NCBI RefSeq assembly: GCF_003236305.1
Contig: NZ_POTX01000004.1
Location: 1 to 64,000 of the forward strand
Length of the DNA stretch: 64,000 nucleotides
Direction: 5' to 3'
Source of the DNA: Micromonospora endophytica
GTDB taxonomy: Bacteria; Actinomycetota; Actinomycetes; Mycobacteriales; Micromonosporaceae
Each line of letters opens with the position of its first letter. Within the stretch, counting starts at the first letter, position 1. The position numbers and the translations under genes were made by a program. The notes under the pieces were generated by a model. That model was not told where the DNA came from and made no database searches. It worked only from the letters and a program-made list of their open reading frames with translations. Below are positions 36,006 to 44,966 of the stretch, in pieces.

Positions 36006-37199
36006 GTGCGGCACCGGGCCGTCACGGCTGCCCGGAGACACCCGCAGGTGGTGGACGGCGCCTTCGCCGCCAGCCTCGCCGCCATCTACCTCGGGGTCAT
36101 ACTCTCCGGGTTCACCCACCCCGGGCGTGGCGAGCGCCCCCACCTTTCGGTGGCACTCGCCGCGACAGTGGTGGCGGCGCTGGCGATCGCAGGCCGGCGG
36201 CGCCGCCCCATGCCGGCTCTGCTGGTGGTGACGGCAGGCACGATCGTCTTCCTCGTGCTGGGCCACGAGCAGCCGATCCTGATGGTTGCGCTGGTCATCG
36301 CCACCTACACCATGGCCTCCCGGGCCCACCGTCGGTCAGCCTGGCTCGTCGGGACGGCTGTCGCGTTGGCTCTCTATCTGGTGCGGGTGATGACGCTCGG
36401 CGACGGTTGGTGGGCACCGGAAGCGCTCGGGACGGTGGCCTGGGTCGGCATGGCCATCGCTTTCGGCGACGCCACCCGTAACCGCCGGGCCTATGTCGCC
36501 GAGATCGAGGCACGTGCCCACCGTGCCGAGCAGACCCGCGAGGAAGAAGCCCGGCGGCGGGTGGCCGAGGAACGTATCCGGATCGCCCGCGAGTTGCACG
36601 ACGTCGTCGCCCATCACATCGCCGTGATCAACGTCCAGGCGGGTGCCGCCGCCCACGTCCTGAACGACCAGCCCGAGAAGGCGGGACCGGCCCTGGCACA
36701 CATCCGCCGCGCCGCCGACACGGTCATCAAGGAACTGGCGTCCGTGGTCGGTGTGCTGCGCCAGCCCGACGACGTGTCCACCGAACCGACGCGTGGCCTG
36801 GCGGGAATCGAGGACCTGCTGGAGATGCTGGCCTCGGTCGGCCTGACGGTCCAGCGCCAGCAGCACGGCACGGCCCGGGAGCTGCCGGCCGTGGCCGACC
36901 TGGCGGCCTACCGGATCGTGCAGGAAGCCCTCACCAACGCGCACAAACACGGGACCGGCGGCGCCACCCTCAGCATCACCTACGCCCCGGACGAGATCAT
37001 CATCGAGATCACGAACCCGGCCCCCGCCGAGCACCGGTCCGCCGACATCGGCGGTTACGGGATCATCGGCATGCGCGAACGGGCCGCCGCGGCCGGCGGT
37101 GCCATCAGCGTGGGCCGCCGAGCCGACAACCAGTTCGTCGTCCGTGCCGTGCTTCCCCTGCCGGCCGACGACCAGGAACCGGCCGAGAGGCGTCCATGA
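36006..37199 (+). CDS. NarL-type sensor histidine kinase (HisKA_3)
   Basis: 397 aa from GTG 36006 (GGGGAG just upstream; GTG 35988 is possible). Four to five N-terminal helices with very short loops make an intramembrane sensor, then a coiled coil (HRAEQTREEEARRRVAEE) and H198 in ARELHDVVAHHIAVI. The HATPase has EALTNAHKHG and GGYGIIGMRERAAAAGG. Divergent from the DrrA-like exporter and coupled by 4 bases to its response regulator; it likely senses a membrane-active compound. Confidence 0.9.
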   Translation: MRHRAVTAARRHPQVVDGAFAASLAAIYLGVILSGFTHPGRGERPHLSVALAATVVAALAIAGRRRRPMPALLVVTAGTIVFLVLGHEQPILMVALVIATYTMASRAHRRSAWLVGTAVALALYLVRVMTLGDGWWAPEALGTVAWVGMAIAFGDATRNRRAYVAEIEARAHRAEQTREEEARRRVAEERIRIARELHDVVAHHIAVINVQAGAAAHVLNDQPEKAGPALAHIRRAADTVIKELASVVGVLRQPDDVSTEPTRGLAGIEDLLEMLASVGLTVQRQQHGTARELPAVADLAAYRIVQEALTNAHKHGTGGATLSITYAPDEIIIEITNPAPAEHRSADIGGYGIIGMRERAAAAGGAISVGRRADNQFVVRAVLPLPADDQEPAERRP

Positions 37200-37873
37200 C
37201 CATCCGGATAGTGCTCGCCGATGACCAGGCCCTCATCCGGGCCGGCTTCAAGATGATCATCGAGTCCGAGCCCGGCATGCAGGTGGTCGGGGAGGCGTCC
37301 GACGGGCGGGAGGCGCTGGCCTGCGCCCGCAGCACCCGCGCCGACGTCGTGCTCATGGACATCCGCATGCCGGGGATGGACGGCATAGAAGCCACCCGGC
37401 GCATCGTGGCCGAGGAGGACCTCGCCGGCGTACGGGTGCTCGTACTCACCACCTTCGAGATGGACGAGAACGTCGTACGGGCGTTGCGGGCCGGTGCGAG
37501 CGGCTTTCTCGGCAAGGGCGTCGAACCGGCCGAACTGCTGCGGGCCATCCGCGTCGTAGCCGCCGGCGACGCGCTGCTGTCACCGCAGGCCACCCGGGGT
37601 CTGATCGGCCACTTCCTCGCCACCATCGAGGCGGACGAGCAACCCGCCCCGGCCGCCCTGGGCTCCCTCACCGACCGGGAGCGTGAGATCGTCATCCTGG
37701 TCGCGCACGGGCTGTCCAACGAAGACATCGCCGAGCGGCTGTTCCTCTCGCCACTCACGGTCAAGACCCACGTCAACCGGGCCATGAACAAGCTCGACGC
37801 CCGCGACCGTGCCCAACTCGTCGTCATCGCCTACCAGAGCCGGCTGGTCCGACCGGGTGAAGCGATCCGGTGA
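37196..37873 (+). CDS. NarL/FixJ-family response regulator
   Basis: 225 aa. Receiver with D9/D10, phosphoacceptor D55 (VLMDIRMPGMDG), T-T in VLTTFE and the conserved Lys in GFLGKG. The C-terminal LuxR helix-turn-helix reads LTDREREIVILVAHGLSNEDI in parts, LFLSPLTVKTHVNRAMNKL. Overlaps both neighbours by 4 bases, so kinase, regulator and DMT transporter form one unit. Confidence 0.93.
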   Translation: MTIRIVLADDQALIRAGFKMIIESEPGMQVVGEASDGREALACARSTRADVVLMDIRMPGMDGIEATRRIVAEEDLAGVRVLVLTTFEMDENVVRALRAGASGFLGKGVEPAELLRAIRVVAAGDALLSPQATRGLIGHFLATIEADEQPAPAALGSLTDREREIVILVAHGLSNEDIAERLFLSPLTVKTHVNRAMNKLDARDRAQLVVIAYQSRLVRPGEAIR

Positions 37874-38766
37874 ACTTCACAGTCGCCATCGGGCTCTGCG
37901 TGGCGTCGTCGGTCGCGTACGCCGTCGCGGCACTGCTGCAACGTCGGCTGGCACCCCACCCGCTCACCGCCCTCGCCCGGAACCCGTCCTGGTGGTACGC
38001 CCTGCTGCTCAACGGGGCTGGCGCGGCGCTGCACGTCGCCGCCCTGCGGTACGGCCCACTGCTGCTGGTGCAGCCCTTCGGGCTGCTCACCCTGGTGCTC
38101 GCCGTCGTCATCGTCGCGATCGAGCGCAACCGGCCGGTCACCGGCCCGCAGTGGCGAGGGCTCGGCCTGACCTGTGTCGGACTGGGCGGCCTGCTCGCCC
38201 TCATCGATGCCGGCCACGCCACCACACTGCGCGCGGACCAACTTCCCGTCCTGCTCGTCGGCACCGCCGTGCTGCTGTTGACACTAACCGTCGTCAGCCG
38301 CCGGCCCGCCGCTTCGAACCTGTGGGCGGCCGGTGCCGCAGGCATCAGCTTCGGCGTCGCGTCCGCCCTGACCCAGACCGTCACCCTCGAACTGAGCACC
38401 GGCAACCTCCTCGCCCCGGTGGCCCTGACCGCCGCCACGGCCACTGCCGCGCTCGCGCTCGCCGGGGTGCTCTTCACCCAGGTGTCCTACCGCCGTCGCT
38501 TCGGTGCCGCCCTGGCCACCAGCACGTTGACGAATCCCGCCGCCGCAGCCGGAATCGGCATCATCCTGCTCGGCGAGGGATTCCGCTTCGGGCTGCTCGG
38601 GGCCGTGCTCGCTGCCGCCTGCGCCGTGCTCGCCGGCAGCGGCATCGCCCTGCTGACGGTGGCCGCCGAACCGGCACCCACGCTGCCCGGACCGCGCCGC
38701 GTGCCACTGGTGGCGCGGCGATCGCGTGCGCGTGCGGGCAGCAGAAGGCCCCCGGATGCCAGGTGA
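37870..38766 (+). CDS. DMT-superfamily membrane transporter
   Basis: 298 aa with about nine to ten hydrophobic helices in an EamA-like pattern (VASSVAYAVAALLQRR, AALRYGPLLLVQPFGLL, then a second half). Relatives export metabolites or flip lipids; the substrate is unknown. GTG start overlapping the response regulator stop (GTGA), an unusual place for a transporter gene and a sign that it belongs to the same response as the divergent ABC-2 exporter. The basic C-tail ends at a hairpin terminator. Confidence 0.8.
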   Translation: MNFTVAIGLCVASSVAYAVAALLQRRLAPHPLTALARNPSWWYALLLNGAGAALHVAALRYGPLLLVQPFGLLTLVLAVVIVAIERNRPVTGPQWRGLGLTCVGLGGLLALIDAGHATTLRADQLPVLLVGTAVLLLTLTVVSRRPAASNLWAAGAAGISFGVASALTQTVTLELSTGNLLAPVALTAATATAALALAGVLFTQVSYRRRFGAALATSTLTNPAAAAGIGIILLGEGFRFGLLGAVLAAACAVLAGSGIALLTVAAEPAPTLPGPRRVPLVARRSRARAGSRRPPDAR

Positions 38767-38779
38767 GGCACCGGGGGCC
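38747..38779 (+). terminator. Hairpin terminator overlapping the DMT stop codon
   Basis: GGCCCCCGGATGCC (38747-38760) pairs with GGCACCGGGGGCC (38767-38779) with one bulge and a 6-base loop containing the stop codon region. It also separates the convergent permease gene. Confidence 0.75.
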
Positions 38780-38802
38780 GTCCGCTGTGTCGTGCCGTGC
38801 CG

Positions 38803-40023
38803 TCACACCGTGGCGAGTGCCTCAGTGGGTGCCAGCCGAGAGGCGCGGATCGCCGGATAGAGGCCGGCGAAACCACCGATCACCAGGGTCGCGGCGACAC
38901 CGCCGAGGGTCGCCCAGGCCGGCACCACCGTCGGCCAGCCCTGGGACAGCGCGTACCCGCCGGTGACCAGGATGCCGAGCAGCACCCCGCCGATCCCGCC
39001 GAGCGCCGACAGCAGCAGCGACTCGGCGAGGAACTGGGTGCGGATCTGCCCCCGGGTGGCGCCGAGCGAGCGGCGCAGACCGATCTCGGCGCGCCGCTCC
39101 AGGACCGAGATGACCATCGTGTTGGCCACCCCGACCCCACCGACGAGCAGCGCCACCGCACCGAGGCCGAGCAGCAGCGCGGTGAACGTCTCGTCGGTGG
39201 CCTGGGCGGCGGCCAGGGCGTCCGACGGGCGGGAGACGTCCACCTCGTTCGGTGCCTCCGGGTTGGCCGTCGCGCCGAGCACCGCGCGGACCGCCTCGAC
39301 CTGGTCGGCTTCACTGCGGGTGTAGACGGTGGTCGGGTGGCCGTCGAAGCCCAGGTGGCTGGCGGCGACCTCCCAACCGATCAGCGCCGAGCTGTCCAGC
39401 TCCGGCGCGAGCGGCGCCGGGGCGAGGACGCCCACCACGGTGAACCAGCGGCCACCGAGCCACACCTGCACGTCCGGGCCGGCGGTCGGCAGCCCGAGCC
39501 GCTCGGCAGCGGTCGCGCCGAGCACCACGGCCGGGTACCGGGCGGTGGCCGGGTTCAGCCAGGTGCCGCTCACCACCTCGACCCCGACCGTATCCAGCAG
39601 GCCGAGCTGTGCCGCCCGGACGGCGATGCCGCCGCTCTCCGCCGCCGGGACGCGGTCGGTCCGGTAGACGTTGCCGTCGACCTGGCCGGTGGCGGTCGCG
39701 TGGGTCACCGGCCCGATCCGGCTGATCATCGCGACCGCCTCGGACGGCAGTTGCGCGTCGCCGTTGAAGAGGGTCCGGCCCGGCGACACGGTGAGCAGGT
39801 TGGTGCCGAGCGCGGCGAGGGTGCGGTCCAGTTCGGCCCGCGACGACGAGGAGATCCCGACCACGGAGACCATCGCGGCGATGCCGATGGCGATGCCCAG
39901 TGCGGAGAGGAACGCCCGCAGCGGCCGGGTCCGCAACCCCACCCCGCCGACGCGGACCACGTCGGCCGCGGGCATCCGGGCCGGGACGAGCCGGGGGGAC
40001 CGGTCCGGGGAGAGCACCGCCAT
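38803..40023 (-). CDS. MacB/FtsX-type ABC transporter permease (module 2)
   Basis: 406 aa, closely similar to the permease at 9234-10445: [21 protein letters not shown] at the first helix and LLLGLGAVALLVGGVGVANTMV, then [22 protein letters not shown] in the FtsX domain. The central extracytoplasmic MacB-like domain is likewise conserved (WLNPATARYPAVVLG here, [15 protein letters not shown] in module 1). One base separates the ATPase stop from its ATG (TGAGATG). Confidence 0.9.
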   Translation of the reverse strand: MAVLSPDRSPRLVPARMPAADVVRVGGVGLRTRPLRAFLSALGIAIGIAAMVSVVGISSSSRAELDRTLAALGTNLLTVSPGRTLFNGDAQLPSEAVAMISRIGPVTHATATGQVDGNVYRTDRVPAAESGGIAVRAAQLGLLDTVGVEVVSGTWLNPATARYPAVVLGATAAERLGLPTAGPDVQVWLGGRWFTVVGVLAPAPLAPELDSSALIGWEVAASHLGFDGHPTTVYTRSEADQVEAVRAVLGATANPEAPNEVDVSRPSDALAAAQATDETFTALLLGLGAVALLVGGVGVANTMVISVLERRAEIGLRRSLGATRGQIRTQFLAESLLLSALGGIGGVLLGILVTGGYALSQGWPTVVPAWATLGGVAATLVIGGFAGLYPAIRASRLAPTEALATV

Positions 40024-40024
40024 C

Positions 40025-40720
40025 TCAGCTCACCCCGCTCGACACCGGCCGGGAGTCGGCGCGCAGCCGCCCGTCGCGCATCTGCACCTGGCGGGGCAGG
40101 CCGGCGGCGATCTCCCGATCGTGCGTGATCACCACGACGGTGGTCCCGGCCCGGTTGAGGTCGTGCAGCAGGTCGAGCACGGCCGTACCGGAGCTGGTGT
40201 CGAGGTTTCCGGTCGGCTCGTCGGCCAGCAGCACGGCCGGCTCGCCGACCACCGCGCGGGCCACCGCGACCCGCTGCCGCTCACCGCCGGAGAGTTCGTG
40301 CGGCCGGTGCCCGAGCCGGTGCCCGAGACCGACGCGGTGCAGCGCGGCCTCCGCGCGCCGCCGCCGCTCCCGTCGGGGTACGCCGGAGTAGAGCAGCCCG
40401 TCCGCCACGTTGTCCAGCACCGGTACGCCGGGTGCCAGGTGGAACTGCTGGAACACGAAACCGATCCGGCTGGCCCGCAGCGCGGAGAGTTGCCGGTCGG
40501 TCAGCCGCGCCACGTCGTGCCCGTCGATCAGGACGGTGCCCGAGCTGGGCCGGTCCAGCGTGCCGATCAGGTTCAGCATCGTCGACTTGCCGGAGCCGGA
40601 CGGCCCGACGATCGCCACCAGCTCACCGGAGGCGATGCGCAGCGACACGTCGGCGAGGGCGACCACCCCGCCGGCGTACCGCTTGCCGACCTGGTCGAGC
40701 ACGATCACGTCCGCGGTCAC
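40025..40720 (-). CDS. ABC transporter ATPase, MacB/LolD type (module 2)
   Basis: 231 aa. Walker [10 protein letters not shown] at 39-47, [35 protein letters not shown] and VITHD. The second motif set is nearly word for word that of the module 1 ATPase. Overlaps the adaptor gene by 4 bases. Confidence 0.95.
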   Translation of the reverse strand: MTADVIVLDQVGKRYAGGVVALADVSLRIASGELVAIVGPSGSGKSTMLNLIGTLDRPSSGTVLIDGHDVARLTDRQLSALRASRIGFVFQQFHLAPGVPVLDNVADGLLYSGVPRRERRRRAEAALHRVGLGHRLGHRPHELSGGERQRVAVARAVVGEPAVLLADEPTGNLDTSSGTAVLDLLHDLNRAGTTVVVITHDREIAAGLPRQVQMRDGRLRADSRPVSSGVS

Positions 40721-41805
40721 CGGGGCATCCCGACGGTCGTACCCTCGGTGATGCCGTCGCCGGTGACCTCGACCCGGCCGTTGGCGAACAGCCCGGTGGT
40801 GACCGCGACGATCCGGCGGGAACCGCCCTCGACGATCTCCAGCCCGTAGCCACCCTCGGCCAGGGCCAGCAGCGCGGCGACCGGGACGGTCAGCACGTCG
40901 GGGCGTTCGCTGACGGTGAAGGTCAGCTCGGCCGAGGCCCGGTCGAAGTCGGCCAGGGCCTTCTGGTCCTCGACGCTGACCACCACCTCGATCTTCGTCT
41001 CGGTGCCGGAGTCCCCGGACGTACCCGCCGACGTGCTCTTGACGACCGTCTCGACGGTGCTGATCTTCCCCTCGACCCGCTTGTTGTCGGGCAGCGTGAT
41101 CTCGACCGACTCACCCCGCTTGGCCAGCCGCTGATCGTCGACGTCGAGTTCGGTGGTGACCAACCGATCGGTGCCGGTGTACGTGAGCACGGCCTGGCCG
41201 GGCTGCACGGCCGCCCCGACGTCGAGCTGATGCCCCTCGACCCGGACCGCGGAGTCGGCGTACACGATCTGGCCCAGCTCGACCCGGCCGGTCTCGGCCA
41301 CCCCGAGGTCGTCCTGCCAGGCCTGGACCGCGTCGGCGGTGGCCCAGGTGTACTCGTCGTCCACGGTGAAGCCGGTGTAGCCGAGCGCCTTCAGGTTCCG
41401 CTCCAACTGCGCGACGTCCGCACCCTCGACGCCGGGCTGGAGAGTCCGGTACGCGGGCACCTTTCCGTAGAGCAGCACCACCGGATCACCGTCGACGGTG
41501 TAGAGCGCCTTCCCGCGCCGGACCGTGGCGCCGGCGTCGGGCAGCGCGGTGATCGTGCCGGACAGCCGGCTGGCGGCGGTCCGGCTGGGGCCGTACCCGA
41601 GTTCCCCGTCGACGGTCTCCGCGTCGGCGAGCGTCTGCTTGGTGACGGTGGCGCTGGCGGACGACACCTTGTCGGCCTCGGCCGCGTCATCCTCCGCGCC
41701 ACCGCCGAAGCCGATCGCGGCGGCCACGCCGGCGACGGCGACGAGCAGCAGCGCCACGCCGCCGGCGACGGCTCCCAGACGGGTACGGCGGTGGGGCGGG
41801 GTCAC
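40717..41805 (-). CDS. Membrane-fusion/peptidoglycan-binding periplasmic adaptor (module 2)
   Basis: 362 aa from GTG 41805, which overlaps the lipoprotein stop (GTGA). One helix at about residues 11-31, then MFP strands ([20 protein letters not shown]), [19 protein letters not shown], a peptidoglycan-binding-like segment ([29 protein letters not shown]) and the C-terminal barrel ending EGTTVGMPR. It has the same order as the module 1 adaptor and should play the same role. A spacer [14 protein letters not shown] interrupts the second barrel strand pair. Confidence 0.85.
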   Translation of the reverse strand: MTPPHRRTRLGAVAGGVALLLVAVAGVAAAIGFGGGAEDDAAEADKVSSASATVTKQTLADAETVDGELGYGPSRTAASRLSGTITALPDAGATVRRGKALYTVDGDPVVLLYGKVPAYRTLQPGVEGADVAQLERNLKALGYTGFTVDDEYTWATADAVQAWQDDLGVAETGRVELGQIVYADSAVRVEGHQLDVGAAVQPGQAVLTYTGTDRLVTTELDVDDQRLAKRGESVEITLPDNKRVEGKISTVETVVKSTSAGTSGDSGTETKIEVVVSVEDQKALADFDRASAELTFTVSERPDVLTVPVAALLALAEGGYGLEIVEGGSRRIVAVTTGLFANGRVEVTGDGITEGTTVGMPR

Positions 41806-42335
41806 CGGCCGCCCCCGAACTGCGGCGCGTACTGCCGGCACTTCTCCATCGCCGCCTGGAACGTCGGGTCATCCATGTCGAACCGGAAGGCGTCCCGATC
41901 GATCTGGATCCGGCCGTCCGCCGCCGGGTCCGGGAAGTCGGCTACGCCGTTCTCCCGCATGCACTTGGCCATCGCCCGCATCTGTTCGAGCTGCTGCGCG
42001 TCGAGCTGCGGCGGCTGGCCGCCGTTGGGCATCAACTCGCGACACTTCTCCATCGCCGCTTGGAGCTTGCTGCGGTCCACGTCACCGTTGAACTGGAACC
42101 TCGACCCGCCGTCACCCCCCGGATCAGGCATGTCCACACCGTTCTCCCGCATGCAGCGGGCGAATTCGAGCCGCTGTTCCTCTTCGCTGCCGCCGGTGCT
42201 GCCGCTCGCCGAGGCGGAGGCTGCGGCCCCGCCCCCACCGGCTGTCGCCACCTGAGTCCCGCTGTCGTCCTGGCCGGCGCACCCGGCCAGCGCGAACGCC
42301 AGCAGCACGGGGAGCAAGAGTGTTCTCCGTCGCAT
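41802..42335 (-). CDS. Lipoprotein with two CMRENG/Cys repeats (module 2)
   Basis: 177 aa. Signal peptide with lipobox LAGC (lipidated C19), Ser/Ala/Gly-rich spacer, then two repeats: RCMRENGVDMPDP ending in AAMEKCRELMP (C61, C98), and KCMRENGVADFPDP ending in AAMEKCRQYAP (C125, C166). Cysteine gaps of 37 and 41 residues mirror those of the module 1 lipoprotein. ATG 42335 is set by GGGAAGGGACACCG upstream and the signal peptide. First gene of the exporter operon and translationally coupled to the adaptor. Function unknown; an extracytoplasmic accessory is likely. Confidence 0.85.
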   Translation of the reverse strand: MRRRTLLLPVLLAFALAGCAGQDDSGTQVATAGGGGAAASASASGSTGGSEEEQRLEFARCMRENGVDMPDPGGDGGSRFQFNGDVDRSKLQAAMEKCRELMPNGGQPPQLDAQQLEQMRAMAKCMRENGVADFPDPAADGRIQIDRDAFRFDMDDPTFQAAMEKCRQYAPQFGGGR

Positions 42336-42461
42336 CGTCGGTGTCCCTTCCCAGCGTCCGGCGACCTTCGCCGAACGGTTCGCCCGGCGGCTGTGCGCCG
42401 GGACGCGTGCCCGGCGCATCCGCCGGACACCCGGACAGTTCAGCCGAGACCGCGTATCGCG

Positions 42462-42495
42462 GGCGTAACCGAATCCGTTTACGGCGGCGTTACCG
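42462..42495 (+). promoter_or_regulatory. Direct repeat upstream of response regulator (module 2)
   Basis: GGCGTAACCG (42462-42471) and GGCGTTACCG (42486-42495) are a 9-of-10 direct repeat, 24 bases start to start, in the divergent promoter region. OmpR-type regulators bind direct repeats, so this is a candidate site for the adjacent regulator. CGGCGG/CCGCCG around the second copy is also a short inverted repeat. Confidence 0.45.
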
Positions 42496-42505
42496 CCGGT
42501 CGCGG

Positions 42506-42511
42506 CACTAT
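42506..42511 (+). promoter_or_regulatory. -10-like hexamer, probable leaderless promoter
   Basis: CACTAT lies 6 bases before the GTG at 42518. No ribosome-binding site precedes the gene. Confidence 0.35.
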
Positions 42512-42517
42512 TGGCCG

Positions 42518-43174
42518 GTGCGAGTGCTGGTGGTGGAGGACGAGGACGTGTTGGCGGACGCCATCGCGGAGTGGCTGCGCCGGGAGGCGTTCGCGGTCGA
42601 CGTGGCGTACGACGGTGACGCCGCCCTGGAACGGCTGGGCGTCAACACGTACGAGGTGGTGGTTCTCGACCGGGACCTGCCGGTGGTGCACGGCGACGAG
42701 GTGTGCCGGGCGATCGTCGACGCGGGTGGCGAGACCCGGGTGCTGATGCTCACCGCGGCGGCGGCGGTCCGCGACCGGGTGGCCGGTCTCGCGCTGGGCG
42801 CCGACGACTACCTGGTGAAGCCGTTCGCGCTGGTGGAACTGGCTGCCCGGGTGCACGCGCTGACCCGGCGGGCCGGCCCGGTGGCGCCACCGACGCTGCG
42901 CCGGGCCGGGATCGTGGTCCAACCGGCCCGGCGTGAGGTCCACCGCGACGGCCGGCTCGTGCCGTTGACCCGTAAGGAGTTCGCGGTGCTCGTCGAGTTG
43001 CTGCGCGCGGACGGCGCGGTGGTCTCCGCCGAGGACCTGCTGGAGCGGGCCTGGGACGAGCACATCGACCCGTTCACCAACGTCGTCCGGGTCACCATGA
43101 TGAAGCTGCGCCGCAAACTCGGTGACCCGCAGGTGGTGGAGACCGTGCCGGGAGTGGGGTACCGGATCCGATGA
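42518..43174 (+). CDS. OmpR-family response regulator (module 2)
   Basis: 218 aa from GTG 42518. Receiver with acidic residues at 7-10, phosphoacceptor D51 (VVLDRDLP), T79 and K101 (VKPFALVEL). Winged-helix domain with PLTRKEFAVLVELLRADGAV and ending PGVGYRIR. The open frame continues upstream, but the receiver begins exactly at VRVLVVEDED. Coupled to the kinase by an ATGA overlap and divergent from the exporter operon. Confidence 0.93.
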   Translation: MRVLVVEDEDVLADAIAEWLRREAFAVDVAYDGDAALERLGVNTYEVVVLDRDLPVVHGDEVCRAIVDAGGETRVLMLTAAAAVRDRVAGLALGADDYLVKPFALVELAARVHALTRRAGPVAPPTLRRAGIVVQPARREVHRDGRLVPLTRKEFAVLVELLRADGAVVSAEDLLERAWDEHIDPFTNVVRVTMMKLRRKLGDPQVVETVPGVGYRIR

Positions 43175-44328
43175 AACGGCTCAGCCTTCGCGGCCGGCTC
43201 ACCCTGGTCTACGGCGGTCTCTTCCTGCTCGCCGGCATCGTCCTGCTCGGCGTCACGTACGTGCTGGTGGACCAGCGGACGCCACAGCCGTTCCGGACCG
43301 AGTTCCTGGACCGGGGCACGCTACCCACCCGCACGTACCCCAGCGAGCAGGACTTCGAGCGGTTCCGGGCGCTGATCCAGGACGTGCAGAGCGAGGCGAA
43401 GCGGGACGCGCTGGAGTCTCTGCTCACCCAGGGCGGCATCGCGCTTGTGGTGGTTTCGGCGGCGGCCGTCGCGATCGGTTGGTTGATCGCCGGCCGGGCG
43501 CTGCAACCCCTGCACCAGATCACCGGAACGGCCCGCCGGATCGCCAGCGCCGACTCCGCCGGGCGCGGACTGCACGAGCGGATCGCGTTGACCGGCCCCC
43601 GCGACGAGGTACGCGAACTCGCCGACACCTTCGACCAGATGCTGGAGCGGCTGGACCGTTCCTTCGACGGGCAACGGCGCTTCGTGGCGAACGCGTCGCA
43701 CGAGCTGCGGACCCCGCTGACCATCAACCGGGCGCTTGTGGAGTTGGCGGTGAGCCGGCCGGACGCCCCGGCCGAGCTGCGCCGCCTCGGCGAGGCGCTG
43801 CTGTCGGTGAACGAGCGGCACGAGCGGCTCATCGACGGCCTGCTCACGCTCGCCGACTCGGAGAACGAGCTGACCGAACGCGCCGAGGTGGACCTGGCCG
43901 AGATCGCCGCGTACGTGATCGACCAGGCCGGGGCGGCGTCACCCGGCATCGCGGTGCGCCGATCGCTGGATCCGGCCCCGACGCAGGGCGACCCGGTGCT
44001 GCTGGAACGGTTGACGTTCAACCTGGTGGAGAACGCGTTACGGCACAACGTGCCGGCCGACGGCTGGGTGGAGGTGCGGACCGCGATGGCGGCCGGACGC
44101 CCGACGCTCGTGGTGGTCAACACCGGCCCGGTGGTGCCGGGCTACGACATCGAGACGATGTTCCAGCCGTTCCGGCGGTTGAGCCGGGAGCGACTGGCCG
44201 GGGCCCGCGGCTTCGGGCTGGGCCTGTCGATCGTACGGGCGGTGGCGCGGGCCCACGGCGGCACCGCCGAGGCCGCCCCGCGCCCCGGCGGCGGCCTGAC
44301 CGTCACCGTCACCCTGCCGCCAGCCTGA
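43171..44328 (+). CDS. Sensor histidine kinase (module 2)
   Basis: 385 aa. Helices at about 12-33 and 88-107 enclose a short 55-residue sensor loop without cysteine, in contrast to module 1. HAMP, then H177 in NASHELRTPLTINRALVEL. N box NLVENALRHN, G1-like VVNTGPV and G2 FGLGLSIVRAVA. The G1 Asn in place of Asp is usual in this subfamily. The small sensor suggests it reads the membrane or an accessory protein rather than binding a large ligand. Confidence 0.92.
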   Translation: MKRLSLRGRLTLVYGGLFLLAGIVLLGVTYVLVDQRTPQPFRTEFLDRGTLPTRTYPSEQDFERFRALIQDVQSEAKRDALESLLTQGGIALVVVSAAAVAIGWLIAGRALQPLHQITGTARRIASADSAGRGLHERIALTGPRDEVRELADTFDQMLERLDRSFDGQRRFVANASHELRTPLTINRALVELAVSRPDAPAELRRLGEALLSVNERHERLIDGLLTLADSENELTERAEVDLAEIAAYVIDQAGAASPGIAVRRSLDPAPTQGDPVLLERLTFNLVENALRHNVPADGWVEVRTAMAAGRPTLVVVNTGPVVPGYDIETMFQPFRRLSRERLAGARGFGLGLSIVRAVARAHGGTAEAAPRPGGGLTVTVTLPPA

Positions 44329-44373
44329 CGTCTCGGTGCGGGTCGGCGCCGCAACACCGATGGCGGTGCCGGC

Positions 44374-44379
44374 CATAGT
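44374..44379 (+). promoter_or_regulatory. -10-like hexamer before the ECF sigma gene
   Basis: CATAGT ends 5 bases before the GTG at 44385, with no ribosome-binding site, consistent with a leaderless mRNA. Confidence 0.35.
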
Positions 44380-44384
44380 TGGTT

Positions 44385-44966
44385 GTGACGCATCAGGTAC
44401 GGCCGTCCGACGAGGAGCTGTGGTCTTCGATCACCGCCGGTGACGAGACGGCTTTTGGACGGCTCTTCGACCGCTACTCGCGTGCGATCTACAACCACGC
44501 CTTCCGGTTGACCGGCTCCTGGTCGACGGCGGAGGACGTCACCCAGACGACCTTCCTCGTCGCGTGGCGGCGGCGCCGGAAAGCCCACCTGGTGGCGGGT
44601 TCGGCATTGCCGTGGCTGCTTGTCGTCGCGACGAACACGGTGCGCTCGGAGTGGCGGTCGGCCCGCCGGTGGCTGGCGCTGCTGCGACGGGTACCGGCAG
44701 CGGAACACGCCGACGGCGATCTCGCCGACGAGGTCGTCGCCCGGTTGGACGACGAGCGGCAGATGGCCGCTCTGCTCGCGGCCGTACGTCAGCTTCCGCC
44801 GGCCGAGCGGGAGGCGGTGGCGTTGTGCCTGTGGTCGGGCGTGTCGTACGCGGATGCGGCATCGGTGTGGGGAATCAGCGAGGTGGCGGTGCGATCGAGG
44901 GTGAGTCGTGCCCGCAGTCGCCTGGCCGGCCTGCTGTCCGAGAAGATTCAGGAGGCGAAACGATGA
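44385..44966 (+). CDS. ECF-type RNA polymerase sigma factor
   Basis: 193 aa. Sigma2 region FGRLFDRYSRAIYNHAFRLTG, then WSTAEDVTQTTFLVAWRRR, and the sigma4 helix-turn-helix LPPAEREAVALCLWSGVSYAD, WGISEVAVRSRVSRARSRL. The two domains are linked by a short acidic stretch. GTG 44385 fits the usual N-terminus; a TTG at 44379 is in frame. The coupled downstream membrane protein probably holds it inactive. Lies 56 bases after the module 2 kinase. Confidence 0.92.
   Translation: MTHQVRPSDEELWSSITAGDETAFGRLFDRYSRAIYNHAFRLTGSWSTAEDVTQTTFLVAWRRRRKAHLVAGSALPWLLVVATNTVRSEWRSARRWLALLRRVPAAEHADGDLADEVVARLDDERQMAALLAAVRQLPPAEREAVALCLWSGVSYADAASVWGISEVAVRSRVSRARSRLAGLLSEKIQEAKR

Noticed and set aside
44101-44160. 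Asn in place of Asp in the G1 box of the module 2 histidine kinase (VVNTGPV)
   Set aside because: The NTG form is common in this actinobacterial kinase subfamily, so it is not evidence for loss of activity.
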